From [Ruminococcus] torques ATCC 27756 (GTDB taxonomy: Bacteria; Bacillota; Clostridia; Lachnospirales; Lachnospiraceae), in assembly GCF_000153925.1 (NCBI RefSeq), contig NZ_DS264359.1, positions 1 through 64,000 of the forward strand: DNA of 64,000 nucleotides, given 5' to 3'. The first letter of the stretch is position 1, and the number at the start of each line of letters is the position of its first letter. Of the stretch, positions 43,601-55,475 are shown piece by piece. A program made the translations under genes and the position numbers. Under the pieces are notes generated by a model, which searched no databases, was not told the origin of the DNA, and was given only the letters and a program-made list of their open reading frames with translations.

Positions 43601-45829
43601 ATGAAATCTGTAATGTATGAATGGAAAAAGTTTCGTGCATTCCGCTATTTTTGGTTTTTGTGCTCGGTGTTTTTTCTTTTTAATATTTGGACGCTGTCTG
43701 AAAAAATGAAGATGGAGATGTACGATGCAGGAGCGGTGAAACAGATTTACGCAGATTTGAAGGCACAGCCGGAAGAAAAGCGTAAAGAGTGGATCGAGAA
43801 GCTTCCGGAAAAGAAAGTTCCTGTTTATACGGGGAATGAATATGCAGAAGAGATGTTGTACAACAAAATCTTTCAGGAGTACAGACAGGTCAACCGATAC
43901 GACAAATATCTTGAGGAGATCAAGGAAAAAAGCGCGAGTATGTCCAGCGCTATTTTCTCGAATGAAGGAACGTTTGCTTATCGAAATGCACAGATTACCC
44001 CGGATGCGTATGAGAAACTGAAAGGACTGAAACTAAAGAGTGATGTATCGGACGGAGTGATCTTTGCCACAGAAGCAGAATTTACAGATCTTTGCATCGT
44101 TTTTATGCTTGCGGTGACAGTGTATTTTCTTGTGTTGGATGAAAAGAAAAATAAACTATATCCTTTGCTGAGATCCTGTTATCGAGGGAGAGGCTCTGTG
44201 ATCGGGGCAAAGCTGACAGTGGCGGCATGTGTGACGGCGCTGCTCGTTCTTCTGTTTTACGGAGTCGATTATCTTTATGCGTGGCAGAAATATGGCTTTG
44301 GTGACCTCTCTCGTCCGATCCAGTCGGTAACTACGATGTACGAAAGTCCGTATATGATGTCCGTAGGAATGTTTTTATTTTTATATCTGATCGTCAAGAT
44401 GGCAGTCTGCTATGTGATCATATTAGGAATGATATGGATTGCTCAAAAATCAGAGACACCGTCCGGCGCAATGATCGGAATCGGAGCGGTCGGAATTGCA
44501 GAGTATATGCTGTCTGCATTTCTTCCGTCGGTGTCTTATGCGGACGTGTTCAAATACGTTAATCTGGCGGAATATATGAAAGTGTATCCGCTGTTTTCTA
44601 AATACCATAATTTAGACTTTTTTGACAATCCGGTCAATGCGATGACTGTATTTCGGATTGTTCTTCCGGTAGTACTTGTTCTTTTTGTTTTGGGAAATGT
44701 GCGGAGGTTTTTCCGATGTGCCAAAACAAAGAGAAGATGGAGAAGGGAGAGAAAAAACAGCAGTCGGATCGGTTTTATTTCGGATAAATTATATTTTTAC
44801 GAAAGTGTGAAATGTCTTTTCTCAAACCGTGCGATATGGGTATGTATCGCGGTCATGTACGGCGCCGTTCTTGTCGGGAATTCTATTCCGACATACAGGG
44901 ATATCAAGGAAGAATACTATAAGTTTTATATGACCGATCAGCAGGGAAAGATGACAGAAGAAAAAGTGGAATACTTCAATGAGGAGCGCAAACGATTTGA
45001 AGAGATCTATTCTATGACTCCGGAAAATTCAGATCTGACTGCCGTTGAGATTGTTCAGAAGCAGGAAGAAAACAAGTATGCTCATGAAGGATTTTCCGAG
45101 GCGTACAGTCAGGTGATGTACATTATGTCAAATAATCAGGGAAAGGGAGTCAATGAACAGGAGTTGGTTTATGAAAAAGGCTATCAGCTTTTGTTCGGAG
45201 ATAAGGCGGTGAAGGAACGTCTGATCGGGATTCTTTTATGTGTGATCGCTGCGGTGTACAGCGCATCCGGCGTTCTCGGAACGGAATATGATCTGAAAGT
45301 AATGAACCTGCTTCGCAGTACGAAGCGGGGGCGGAAAGAATTATTTTTAAAAAAGCTTGGCGTGTCATTCGGAATTACAGCGGTGATCTTTGTTTTAGTC
45401 AAGATTCCGGCGATATTAAAAGTTGTCGGGGAGTATCCGCTGGAATGTTGGGGCGCAAAGGTGCGTTCGATGATGTTTGCGGGACAGTCGGTTATAAATT
45501 GTTCGATCTTCGGATACGTTTTGATGCTGATGATTATGCAGCTTGTGACATTGTTTGTCATTGTATTTAGTACGATGGCATTGTCCGTCGTTTTGAAAGA
45601 CTCTACGATGACGATGATACTTTCGCTTCTTTTGTTCGGCGGTCCGCTGCTCATTGAATGGGGCGGAGTTCCGATCGTACATTATCTTAGTCTGAACAGT
45701 CTTTTGGACGGGCATCAGATTTTACAAGGAAACTGGCTTGTACTTATTTTGGAAATCGTGATCTTTTGGGGAGCGCTTTCATTTGCGGCAGGATATGTTT
45801 TATATCGTGCTTATGAGAACAGGAGGTAG
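43601..45829 (+). CDS. ABC-2-type membrane protein with duplicated halves
   Basis: A 742-residue membrane protein built as two similar halves, each with one N-terminal span, a large extracytoplasmic helical domain (about 50-165 and 445-535) and about five further spans. This is the layout of ABC-2-type permease subunits of peptide or antibiotic exporters. GGAGGGGAGGG precedes the ATG at 43601. The ATPase gene starts 5 bases after its stop, so the two form one transporter. Substrate unknown; neighbours suggest a role with the agr-linked peptides or the lipoproteins. Confidence 0.75.
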   Translation: MKSVMYEWKKFRAFRYFWFLCSVFFLFNIWTLSEKMKMEMYDAGAVKQIYADLKAQPEEKRKEWIEKLPEKKVPVYTGNEYAEEMLYNKIFQEYRQVNRYDKYLEEIKEKSASMSSAIFSNEGTFAYRNAQITPDAYEKLKGLKLKSDVSDGVIFATEAEFTDLCIVFMLAVTVYFLVLDEKKNKLYPLLRSCYRGRGSVIGAKLTVAACVTALLVLLFYGVDYLYAWQKYGFGDLSRPIQSVTTMYESPYMMSVGMFLFLYLIVKMAVCYVIILGMIWIAQKSETPSGAMIGIGAVGIAEYMLSAFLPSVSYADVFKYVNLAEYMKVYPLFSKYHNLDFFDNPVNAMTVFRIVLPVVLVLFVLGNVRRFFRCAKTKRRWRRERKNSSRIGFISDKLYFYESVKCLFSNRAIWVCIAVMYGAVLVGNSIPTYRDIKEEYYKFYMTDQQGKMTEEKVEYFNEERKRFEEIYSMTPENSDLTAVEIVQKQEENKYAHEGFSEAYSQVMYIMSNNQGKGVNEQELVYEKGYQLLFGDKAVKERLIGILLCVIAAVYSASGVLGTEYDLKVMNLLRSTKRGRKELFLKKLGVSFGITAVIFVLVKIPAILKVVGEYPLECWGAKVRSMMFAGQSVINCSIFGYVLMLMIMQLVTLFVIVFSTMALSVVLKDSTMTMILSLLLFGGPLLIEWGGVPIVHYLSLNSLLDGHQILQGNWLVLILEIVIFWGALSFAAGYVLYRAYENRR

Positions 45830-45834
45830 CAGGG

Positions 45835-46746
45835 ATGGAAATTAAGATTCGGGAATTATGTAAAAGCTATGGGAAGAAAAAAGCCCTGCAAAATTTTGAC
45901 GCGACGTTTGAAAACGGAATTTATGGCATACTCGGACCAAACGGGGCAGGGAAGAGCACGCTGATGAATATATTGACAGATAACCTCCTTCGGGATTCGG
46001 GGAGAATATTGTGCGGCGGAAAAGATATTTTGAAATGGGGCGCGGCTTACAGAAAATCGCTCGGATATATGCCACAGCAGCAACAGTTGTACGAAACGTT
46101 TACAGTGACTGAATTTCTCGCTTATATGGGAACGCTGAAAGGAATGAAGAAAAAGGAAATCCGCGCTCGGATGGAGCTTTTATTTCCTTTGTTAAATCTT
46201 GACAAGGTGAAACGTAAAAAGATCAAGGAACTGTCAGGAGGAATGAAACAGAGAGTGCTTCTTTTGCAGGCGCTTTTAAACGATCCGAAGATATTGATCC
46301 TCGATGAGCCGACGGCGGGATTAGACCCGAAAGAACGTATCCGCATCCGTAATCTTATTTCGGATTTGAGTCAGGATCGGATCGTTTTGATCGCAACTCA
46401 TGTTGTATCAGATATCGAATTCATTTCCAAAGAAATTCTTCTGATGAAAAACGGACGGCTGATCGATAAGGCAAGTCCCGAACAATTACAGGCAAAGATT
46501 CAGGGAAAAGTGTTTGAAATGAGTGTAGGGCAGCAGGAGCTGGAAGAAGTGAAAGAAAAGTTTGAAATAAGTAATCTGTTCCGAAAAGACGGACAGATTA
46601 TCGTTCGCGTAGTGACACAGAAGCGTCCGGAAGGGTATGATGAGATCAGGGAAGCCGCTCCGACATTGGAGGACGTTTACTTGTATGAATTTGAGGTGAA
46701 GGGAGCTATGCACAATAATGCTGTTAGAAAAATTGCAGGAACATAA
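45835..46746 (+). CDS. ABC transporter ATP-binding protein
   Basis: A 303-residue ATPase: Walker A GPNGAGKS (about 37-44), Q loop MPQQQQLYE, signature LSGGMKQR, Walker B ILILDEPTAGLD and the switch ATHV. The C-terminal 80 residues form the extra domain usual in exporter ATPases of the BcrA/NatA type. Partner of the ABC-2 protein upstream. Its last 29 bases overlap the start of the RpiR-type gene. Confidence 0.92.
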   Translation: MEIKIRELCKSYGKKKALQNFDATFENGIYGILGPNGAGKSTLMNILTDNLLRDSGRILCGGKDILKWGAAYRKSLGYMPQQQQLYETFTVTEFLAYMGTLKGMKKKEIRARMELLFPLLNLDKVKRKKIKELSGGMKQRVLLLQALLNDPKILILDEPTAGLDPKERIRIRNLISDLSQDRIVLIATHVVSDIEFISKEILLMKNGRLIDKASPEQLQAKIQGKVFEMSVGQQELEEVKEKFEISNLFRKDGQIIVRVVTQKRPEGYDEIREAAPTLEDVYLYEFEVKGAMHNNAVRKIAGT

Positions 46747-47593
46747 AAATTTTACGGCTCATGAAAAAGATGTAGCGGAGTATATTTTAAGTCATTTAGA
46801 TCAGATTTCGGAACTGTCGGCAGGAGAACTGGCGAAAGCGTCTTACACGAGTAAGGCAACAGTCGTGAGGCTGAGTCAAAAGCTTGGGTTAAATGGTTTT
46901 CAAGATTTGAAAATTACTCTTACTGCCGAGATCAATCAAAAAAAGCGGATCGATCAACTGCTTGCAAACGAGCCGGTGACTGCCGAAAGTACATATGACG
47001 ATATCGTAAAAACACTTCCGGCGCTCTATGATAAAGCGGTGACGAATACAAGACTTTCTTTAGATAAAAACAGTATGAAACGGATCAGTCAAGTATTGCA
47101 AAAAGCAGAGTGCATCGATATTTACGGAACAGGGATCAGTTATATACTTGCACAGTCGGCGGCGTTTAAAATCAGTACGCTCGGGTTGGAATGCTCGGCA
47201 TACGAAAGTATTAATTCTCACTATCTGGCGGCGCGTAAGCACAAGAAAAACATTGCTTTTTTGATCAGTCTGACAGGATCAAATCATACGGTGATCTGTA
47301 TGGCAAAATATTTAAGGGAGGCGACAGAAACTTATGTGGTCGGAATTGCAGGTCCTTATCATACAGAACTTAAGAAATGGTGTCATGAGATTGTGGAGAT
47401 TCCGAACAGGGACGCGCTGCTAAGCCTGGATGTGATTACTTCTTTTTCGGGAGCGACTTATATTCTTGATATTTTTTTCGCGCTTCTGTTGTCAAAGCGA
47501 TATGAAGAACATGCAAGATCCTCTATGGAAATGTTGAATCATTTAAGTCTGCTTTGGGATGAAACGTATCATACAAAAGAGAAAAATGAGTAA
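46718..47593 (+). CDS. RpiR-family regulator with SIS domain
   Basis: A 291-residue regulator: N-terminal RpiR helix-turn-helix (about 1-77, ELAKASYTSKATVVRLSQKLG) and a C-terminal SIS phosphosugar-binding domain (IDIYGTGISYILAQ, ISLTGSNHTVI). It lies immediately before a beta-glucoside PTS gene and a phospho-glucosidase gene and most likely senses a phosphorylated sugar and controls them. The chosen ATG lies inside the end of the ABC ATPase gene, which suggests read-through from the upstream cluster as well. Confidence 0.9.
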   Translation: MLLEKLQEHKNFTAHEKDVAEYILSHLDQISELSAGELAKASYTSKATVVRLSQKLGLNGFQDLKITLTAEINQKKRIDQLLANEPVTAESTYDDIVKTLPALYDKAVTNTRLSLDKNSMKRISQVLQKAECIDIYGTGISYILAQSAAFKISTLGLECSAYESINSHYLAARKHKKNIAFLISLTGSNHTVICMAKYLREATETYVVGIAGPYHTELKKWCHEIVEIPNRDALLSLDVITSFSGATYILDIFFALLLSKRYEEHARSSMEMLNHLSLLWDETYHTKEKNE

Positions 47594-47599
47594 ATTTGG

Positions 47600-47630
47600 A
47601 CCGCTGTTTCAAAAAGCAGCGGTTCTTTTT
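47600..47630 (+). terminator. Terminator after the RpiR gene
   Basis: ACCGCTG (47600-47606) pairs with CAGCGGT (47617-47623), followed by TCTTTTT. The next 35 bases contain TTTTGAAACGCTGAAACA, a pair of TGAAAC repeats that could be the regulator's binding site (inference). Confidence 0.8.
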
Positions 47631-47734
47631 CATGATTTTTGAAACGCTGAAACAATCCGGCTTGTGCGAATTGTATGAAAGAAAGACATATGTTATTTTC
47701 TAACTATCAAAAAACAGTTATAGGAGGAAAAGAA

Positions 47735-51152
<3,418 letters not shown>

Positions 51153-51199
51153 AAAATAAGGCCGCACAAGTTATAATGAATACCATCGAGAATAAAAAG

Positions 51200-51362
51200 T
51201 AATAGTTCAGCCTGCGCCATTCGTAAAACCGCACTGCGTGCTTACTGTAGCTGCCGCTACTGTTTTACTCATAAAAAGGCGCTAAGCACATACAGATGTC
51301 CGCTTGCAAAAACATGCAGGCATGTTTTCTGCTTCCCGTACATCTGTATGGCTGAACTGTTA
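51200..51362. repeat. 163-bp palindromic intergenic element (MITE-like)
   Basis: Ends TAATAGTTCAGCC (51200-51212) and GGCTGAACTGTTA (51350-51362) are 13-base inverted repeats with one mismatch. Inside are ATACAGATGT/ACATCTGTAT and the perfect AAAACATGC-AG-GCATGTTTT. There is no open frame. About 65 bases of it recur at 19826-19890. It lies directly before glyS; no T-box consensus was seen in it. Confidence 0.7.
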
Positions 51363-51388
51363 CAATAAAAAATGTGAGGAGCATAAAA

Positions 51389-52789
51389 ATGGTTGAAAAG
51401 ACAATGGATAAAATCGTGGCGCTTGCAAAATCAAGAGGATTCGTATATCCGGGATCAGAGATTTACGGCGGTCTGGCGAATACATGGGATTACGGCAATC
51501 TCGGTGTAGAACTGAAAAACAATGTAAAAAAAGCATGGTGGAAGAAGTTTGTACAGGAGAACCCATACAATGTCGGTGTCGACTGCGCGATCCTTATGAA
51601 CCCGCAGACTTGGGTGGCTTCCGGTCATCTCGGAGGTTTCAGCGATCCGCTTATGGATTGTAAAGAATGTCATGAGCGTTTCCGCGCGGATAAATTGATC
51701 GAAGATTTCTGCGAAGAAAAAGGAATTGAACTGGAAGGTTCTGTGGACGGATGGTCTCAGGAAGAGATGACGGCATTTATCGAAGAGCATCAGATTCCGT
51801 GTCCGACATGCGGAAAACATAATTTTACAGATATCCGTCAGTTCAACCTGATGTTCAAAACATTCCAGGGAGTTACAGAAGATGCGAAGAATACGGTTTA
51901 TCTCAGACCGGAGACGGCGCAGGGAATTTTCGTAAACTTTAAAAACGTACAGCGTACATCAAGAAAGAAACTTCCGTTTGGTATCGCTCAGATCGGAAAA
52001 TCTTTCAGAAACGAGATCACACCGGGTAACTTTACATTCCGTACGAGAGAGTTTGAGCAGATGGAGCTTGAGTTCTTCTGCAAACCGGATACAGATTTGG
52101 AATGGTTTGATTATTGGAAAAACTTCTGTCTGAACTGGCTGTCTGAACTCGGACTGAAAGAAGACGAAGTACGTTACCGTGACCATGATGCGGAAGAGTT
52201 GTCTTTCTACAGTAAAGCGACGACAGACGTAGAGTTCTTGTTCCCGTTTGGATGGGGAGAACTTTGGGGAATCGCAGACCGTACAGACTATGACCTGACA
52301 CAGCATCAGAATGTATCGGGACAGGATCTTACTTATTTTGACGATGAAGCGAAAGAAAAGTACATTCCGTATGTAATTGAGCCGTCACTTGGCGCAGACC
52401 GTATGGTATTGGCGTTCCTTTGCAGTGCATATGACGAAGAGAATATCGGAACAGAAGAGAAACCGGATATGCGTACCGTTCTTCATTTCCATCCGGCGCT
52501 TGCTCCGGTTAAGATCGGCGTTCTTCCGCTGTCTAAGAAATTGAATGAAGGCGCGGAGAAAGTATTTGCACAGTTGAGCAAATATTATAACTGCGAGTTT
52601 GACGATCGTGGAAATATCGGAAAGAGATATCGCCGTCAGGATGAGATCGGTACTCCGTTCTGTGTAACATATGACTTTGATTCGGAAGAAGACGGAGCTG
52701 TTACAGTGCGTGATCGTGATACGATGGAGCAGGAGAGAGTGAAGATTGAAGATTTGAAAGCATACTTCGAGAAAAAATTTGAGTGGTAA
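51389..52789 (+). CDS. glyS: Glycine--tRNA ligase (single-chain, dimeric type)
   Basis: A 466-residue class II glycyl-tRNA synthetase of the homodimeric type. Class II motif 2 is seen as [17 protein letters not shown] and motif 3 as [14 protein letters not shown]; a zinc-type set CKECH...CPTCGKHNF occurs near 90-155. The C-terminal anticodon-binding domain has [24 protein letters not shown] precedes the ATG at 51389. It is expected near era-recO in this group, with about 19 kb of other genes in between here. Confidence 0.96.
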   Translation: MVEKTMDKIVALAKSRGFVYPGSEIYGGLANTWDYGNLGVELKNNVKKAWWKKFVQENPYNVGVDCAILMNPQTWVASGHLGGFSDPLMDCKECHERFRADKLIEDFCEEKGIELEGSVDGWSQEEMTAFIEEHQIPCPTCGKHNFTDIRQFNLMFKTFQGVTEDAKNTVYLRPETAQGIFVNFKNVQRTSRKKLPFGIAQIGKSFRNEITPGNFTFRTREFEQMELEFFCKPDTDLEWFDYWKNFCLNWLSELGLKEDEVRYRDHDAEELSFYSKATTDVEFLFPFGWGELWGIADRTDYDLTQHQNVSGQDLTYFDDEAKEKYIPYVIEPSLGADRMVLAFLCSAYDEENIGTEEKPDMRTVLHFHPALAPVKIGVLPLSKKLNEGAEKVFAQLSKYYNCEFDDRGNIGKRYRRQDEIGTPFCVTYDFDSEEDGAVTVRDRDTMEQERVKIEDLKAYFEKKFEW

Positions 52790-52807
52790 GAAGGAAGCAA
52801 AGGAACA

Positions 52808-53206
52808 ATGAAACCATCAGAAGAAATCGTCCGTTTTTTTGAGAAAGATCGGTTTGCGGCAGAGACCGGGGCGGTGATAGACGAGATAGACGACCGCTAT
52901 GCGAGATGCAGTCTGACATTAGAGGCAAAACATAAGAATGCGCTTGGGGCAGTAATGGGAGGCGTTTATTTTACACTTGCCGATTTTGCGTTTGCAGTTG
53001 CTTCAAACTGGCAGGGCGATACAATGGTATCATTGAACTCACAGATTGCTTATCTTGGAGCGGCAAAAGGGAATATGTTGATTGCAGAAGCAGTCTGTTT
53101 AAAAGACGGCAGGACAACGGCGTATTATGAGATTCGTATCAAGGATGAACTCGGGAATACGGCGGCAGTCGTGAGCACGACAGGTTACAAGCTTACGAAA
53201 TTGTGA
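52808..53206 (+). CDS. PaaI-family hotdog thioesterase
   Basis: A 132-residue hotdog-fold protein with the PaaI pattern: NALGAVMGGVYFTLADFAFAVASN, where the active Asp lies, and DGRTTAYYEIRI. It probably hydrolyses an acyl- or aryl-CoA; the substrate is unknown. It starts 18 bases after glyS with GAAGGAAGC in front and shares its transcript, ending at a terminator that serves both directions. Confidence 0.88.
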   Translation: MKPSEEIVRFFEKDRFAAETGAVIDEIDDRYARCSLTLEAKHKNALGAVMGGVYFTLADFAFAVASNWQGDTMVSLNSQIAYLGAAKGNMLIAEAVCLKDGRTTAYYEIRIKDELGNTAAVVSTTGYKLTKL

Positions 53207-53252
53207 AGAACAGCCGTCGGGTAAAACTTTTTAAAGAATAAAGAGAAAAAAT

Positions 53253-53291
53253 AAAAATTTCCGCGTGGAGAAGATCCATGCGGAAATTTTT
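53253..53291. terminator. Bidirectional terminator
   Basis: AAAAATTTCCGC (53253-53264) pairs perfectly with GCGGAAATTTTT (53280-53291). The A and T runs on each side let it end both the glyS-thioesterase transcript and the minus-strand YhgE genes. Confidence 0.85.
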
Positions 53292-53295
53292 GCAT

Positions 53296-55473
53296 TCAGA
53301 TAAGTTTTGTGCTTTCGAGCTTCTCCGTAAATGCATCATTCAGACGTATGACAGGTTTCCGAAGGAGCAGACCGAGCAATAGTGCGGGGATGAGAAAAAG
53401 AGCTAATGTTCCGAGTTCTTTCCAATAAACTGTGCTGTAAAAGCCGGCAATACATTCTCTCATGGCATTCATGCTGTGCGTAAACGGCAGAAGGGGATAG
53501 ACTTTTTGGAAAAAGTCAGGCGCTACCTCAATAGGGAATGTTCCGCCGCTTCCGGCTACCTGCATAACAAGTAAGACGACGCAGACGGCTTTTCCGATAT
53601 CGCCGAATGAAACGGTGAGCGCATAAATGATACTTACATACACGATGCTTGTAAACCATCCGGCGAAAAGGAAGTAAACCGGATGTTGACACTGGATGTT
53701 TAAATAAAACAAATCGCCCAGACAGATGAGGCTGCTTTGCAAAAGGCCGATCGCTATAAAAAGTAGACTTCTTCCGATATATGTTTCATGAGGTTTCGGA
53801 TTAAAAACTCCTGTCAAAGCTTTTCCTGAAACATTGACTTTCAGCATGGCGGCAAGCACAACGCCGCCAACCCACATGGCGAGTGTAGAATAAAAAGGAG
53901 CCATTGCCGATCCGTAATTTTCGATCGGGTAGACCGGATGCTCGGAAAGACTGACCGGAGACGCAAGAAAGGCGGCGATTGCTTCCGGTTTTTGCGCCAA
54001 CAAGTCGGTCAACACGGAAAGTCCGTCACGGTTTGGGTTTAAGAGCGCTTCAGACGCGGATGAAAGTTGTTCAGATACATTACTTAGCAAAGTTGAGGAA
54101 TCTGAAAGCGAAGTATGGATAAGGGCAAGGTCATCGGAAGCGCTGTTTGTAATATCTGTCAAGTCAGAGGCGCCTTCATTTAATTGTGTTAAAAGAGCGG
54201 ATACAGAAGATCCGGTGCTGCCTAGACTGCCTGCCAAATTTTCCAGTTGATTTTTAACAGTTGCTTCATAGCTGTCTTTCACTTCCGAAGTGGAAGTCAG
54301 GCTCTCTTTAATAAGTCCGTCGATTTCTGTTTTTAAAGAATCCGCATTTTGAACGGCGCCGGTAATTTTTATTCCGGCATTATCAAGCTCGGCTTTTAAA
54401 TTTGTCTGATGCTCGACGGCAGTCGAAATCTGCTTCAGAATCGGATCGATCACAAGACTAAGGTTTGGGTTTGCGTTTTTTATAGCAGTTAAAGAGTCCG
54501 CAAGAGATGTATATCCGTCGATGACAGTTTGTATCCTGTTTGAGACTGCATTAAGGGAAGTGAAAGCGGCATCCGCATCTGTACTGTAGGCGTCAAGTGC
54601 GGTTTGGATCGTGGAAGAGACGGATGAATAATAAGTTTCTCCGTCAGATAATGCCTGACTGACTGCGTCAGTTGTGCCGGATAAAGCGGAAGAAAGAGAA
54701 GCAATCCCGTTTCCTGCATCTGTCAAGGCGCCAAGGCTTGTCTTTGTTCCGTCTCCGGTATGGGAAAAGATAACAGAAGTCGTATCTAGCATCAAAGAAG
54801 CGGCGTCTGTCATATCAGAAAATGCCTGTACAGTTCCGGAAGCAGAATCAAGATCGGCAGAGATTTCTGCAAGCGAAGCAGATAAATTTTCTGCAAGAGA
54901 TGCATCCCCTTTTTCTGCGGAAACGTCAGCAACAAAACGAAATGCGTCCAGAGCTGTTTTGGAAATTGTCTCTGTGAAGGTTTCGTTAATTTCCTGACGG
55001 ATTGCATCTGCGCCTTTTTCTGTTACTTTTGGGGCGATGGCGTTCTCCTTTTCGTTGATGCAGTAAGTAATTGTCGGATGTGTCGTTTCAGAAGAAAACA
55101 GACTCATCATATCTTTGCTGAATGTTTCAGAAATGACAACAGAAGCATAATATTTTCCGGAACGTACACCGTTAGAAGCGTCCTTGGCATCTGTAAATAT
55201 CCAGTGAAGCTGTGTGTTTTCACGCAGTGAAGAAATAATGTCATTTCCGAGATTGAGCCGGACCGGAAGCAGTTCGCCGTCATATCCTTTATCAAGACTT
55301 GCGACGGCTACTTTTAAATTTCCGGTATTTTTGTACGGATCCCAACTTGCGGCAATATTAAACCATGCATAGAGAGAGGGAACGATAGTAATGCCGAAAA
55401 TAACGATCAGCGCGATTACGTTTTTTCGGATATTGTGGATGTCGTTTCGCGCAATGCGTATGATATTTTTCAT
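53296..55473 (-). CDS. YhgE/Pip domain membrane protein 1
   Basis: A 725-residue protein of the YhgE/Pip (phage infection protein) family. One N-terminal span (VPSLYAWFNIAASWDPYKNT is the family signature), a long extracytoplasmic part of mostly helical, Ser/Ala/Leu-rich coiled sequence (about 180-490) and five or six C-terminal spans of ABC-2 type. Family members are found in Gram-positive envelopes and in type VII secretion loci and served as a phage receptor in Lactococcus. It is encoded 2 bases downstream of a larger paralog, and both are divergent from a TetR regulator. The exact role here is unknown. Confidence 0.88.
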   Translation of the reverse strand: MKNIIRIARNDIHNIRKNVIALIVIFGITIVPSLYAWFNIAASWDPYKNTGNLKVAVASLDKGYDGELLPVRLNLGNDIISSLRENTQLHWIFTDAKDASNGVRSGKYYASVVISETFSKDMMSLFSSETTHPTITYCINEKENAIAPKVTEKGADAIRQEINETFTETISKTALDAFRFVADVSAEKGDASLAENLSASLAEISADLDSASGTVQAFSDMTDAASLMLDTTSVIFSHTGDGTKTSLGALTDAGNGIASLSSALSGTTDAVSQALSDGETYYSSVSSTIQTALDAYSTDADAAFTSLNAVSNRIQTVIDGYTSLADSLTAIKNANPNLSLVIDPILKQISTAVEHQTNLKAELDNAGIKITGAVQNADSLKTEIDGLIKESLTSTSEVKDSYEATVKNQLENLAGSLGSTGSSVSALLTQLNEGASDLTDITNSASDDLALIHTSLSDSSTLLSNVSEQLSSASEALLNPNRDGLSVLTDLLAQKPEAIAAFLASPVSLSEHPVYPIENYGSAMAPFYSTLAMWVGGVVLAAMLKVNVSGKALTGVFNPKPHETYIGRSLLFIAIGLLQSSLICLGDLFYLNIQCQHPVYFLFAGWFTSIVYVSIIYALTVSFGDIGKAVCVVLLVMQVAGSGGTFPIEVAPDFFQKVYPLLPFTHSMNAMRECIAGFYSTVYWKELGTLALFLIPALLLGLLLRKPVIRLNDAFTEKLESTKLI

Positions 55474-55475
55474 AG

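Noticed and set aside
51153-51388. T-box riboswitch for glyS
   Set aside because: The structured leader lacks the T-box consensus near a terminator and instead matches a dispersed palindromic element also found before an unrelated gene.
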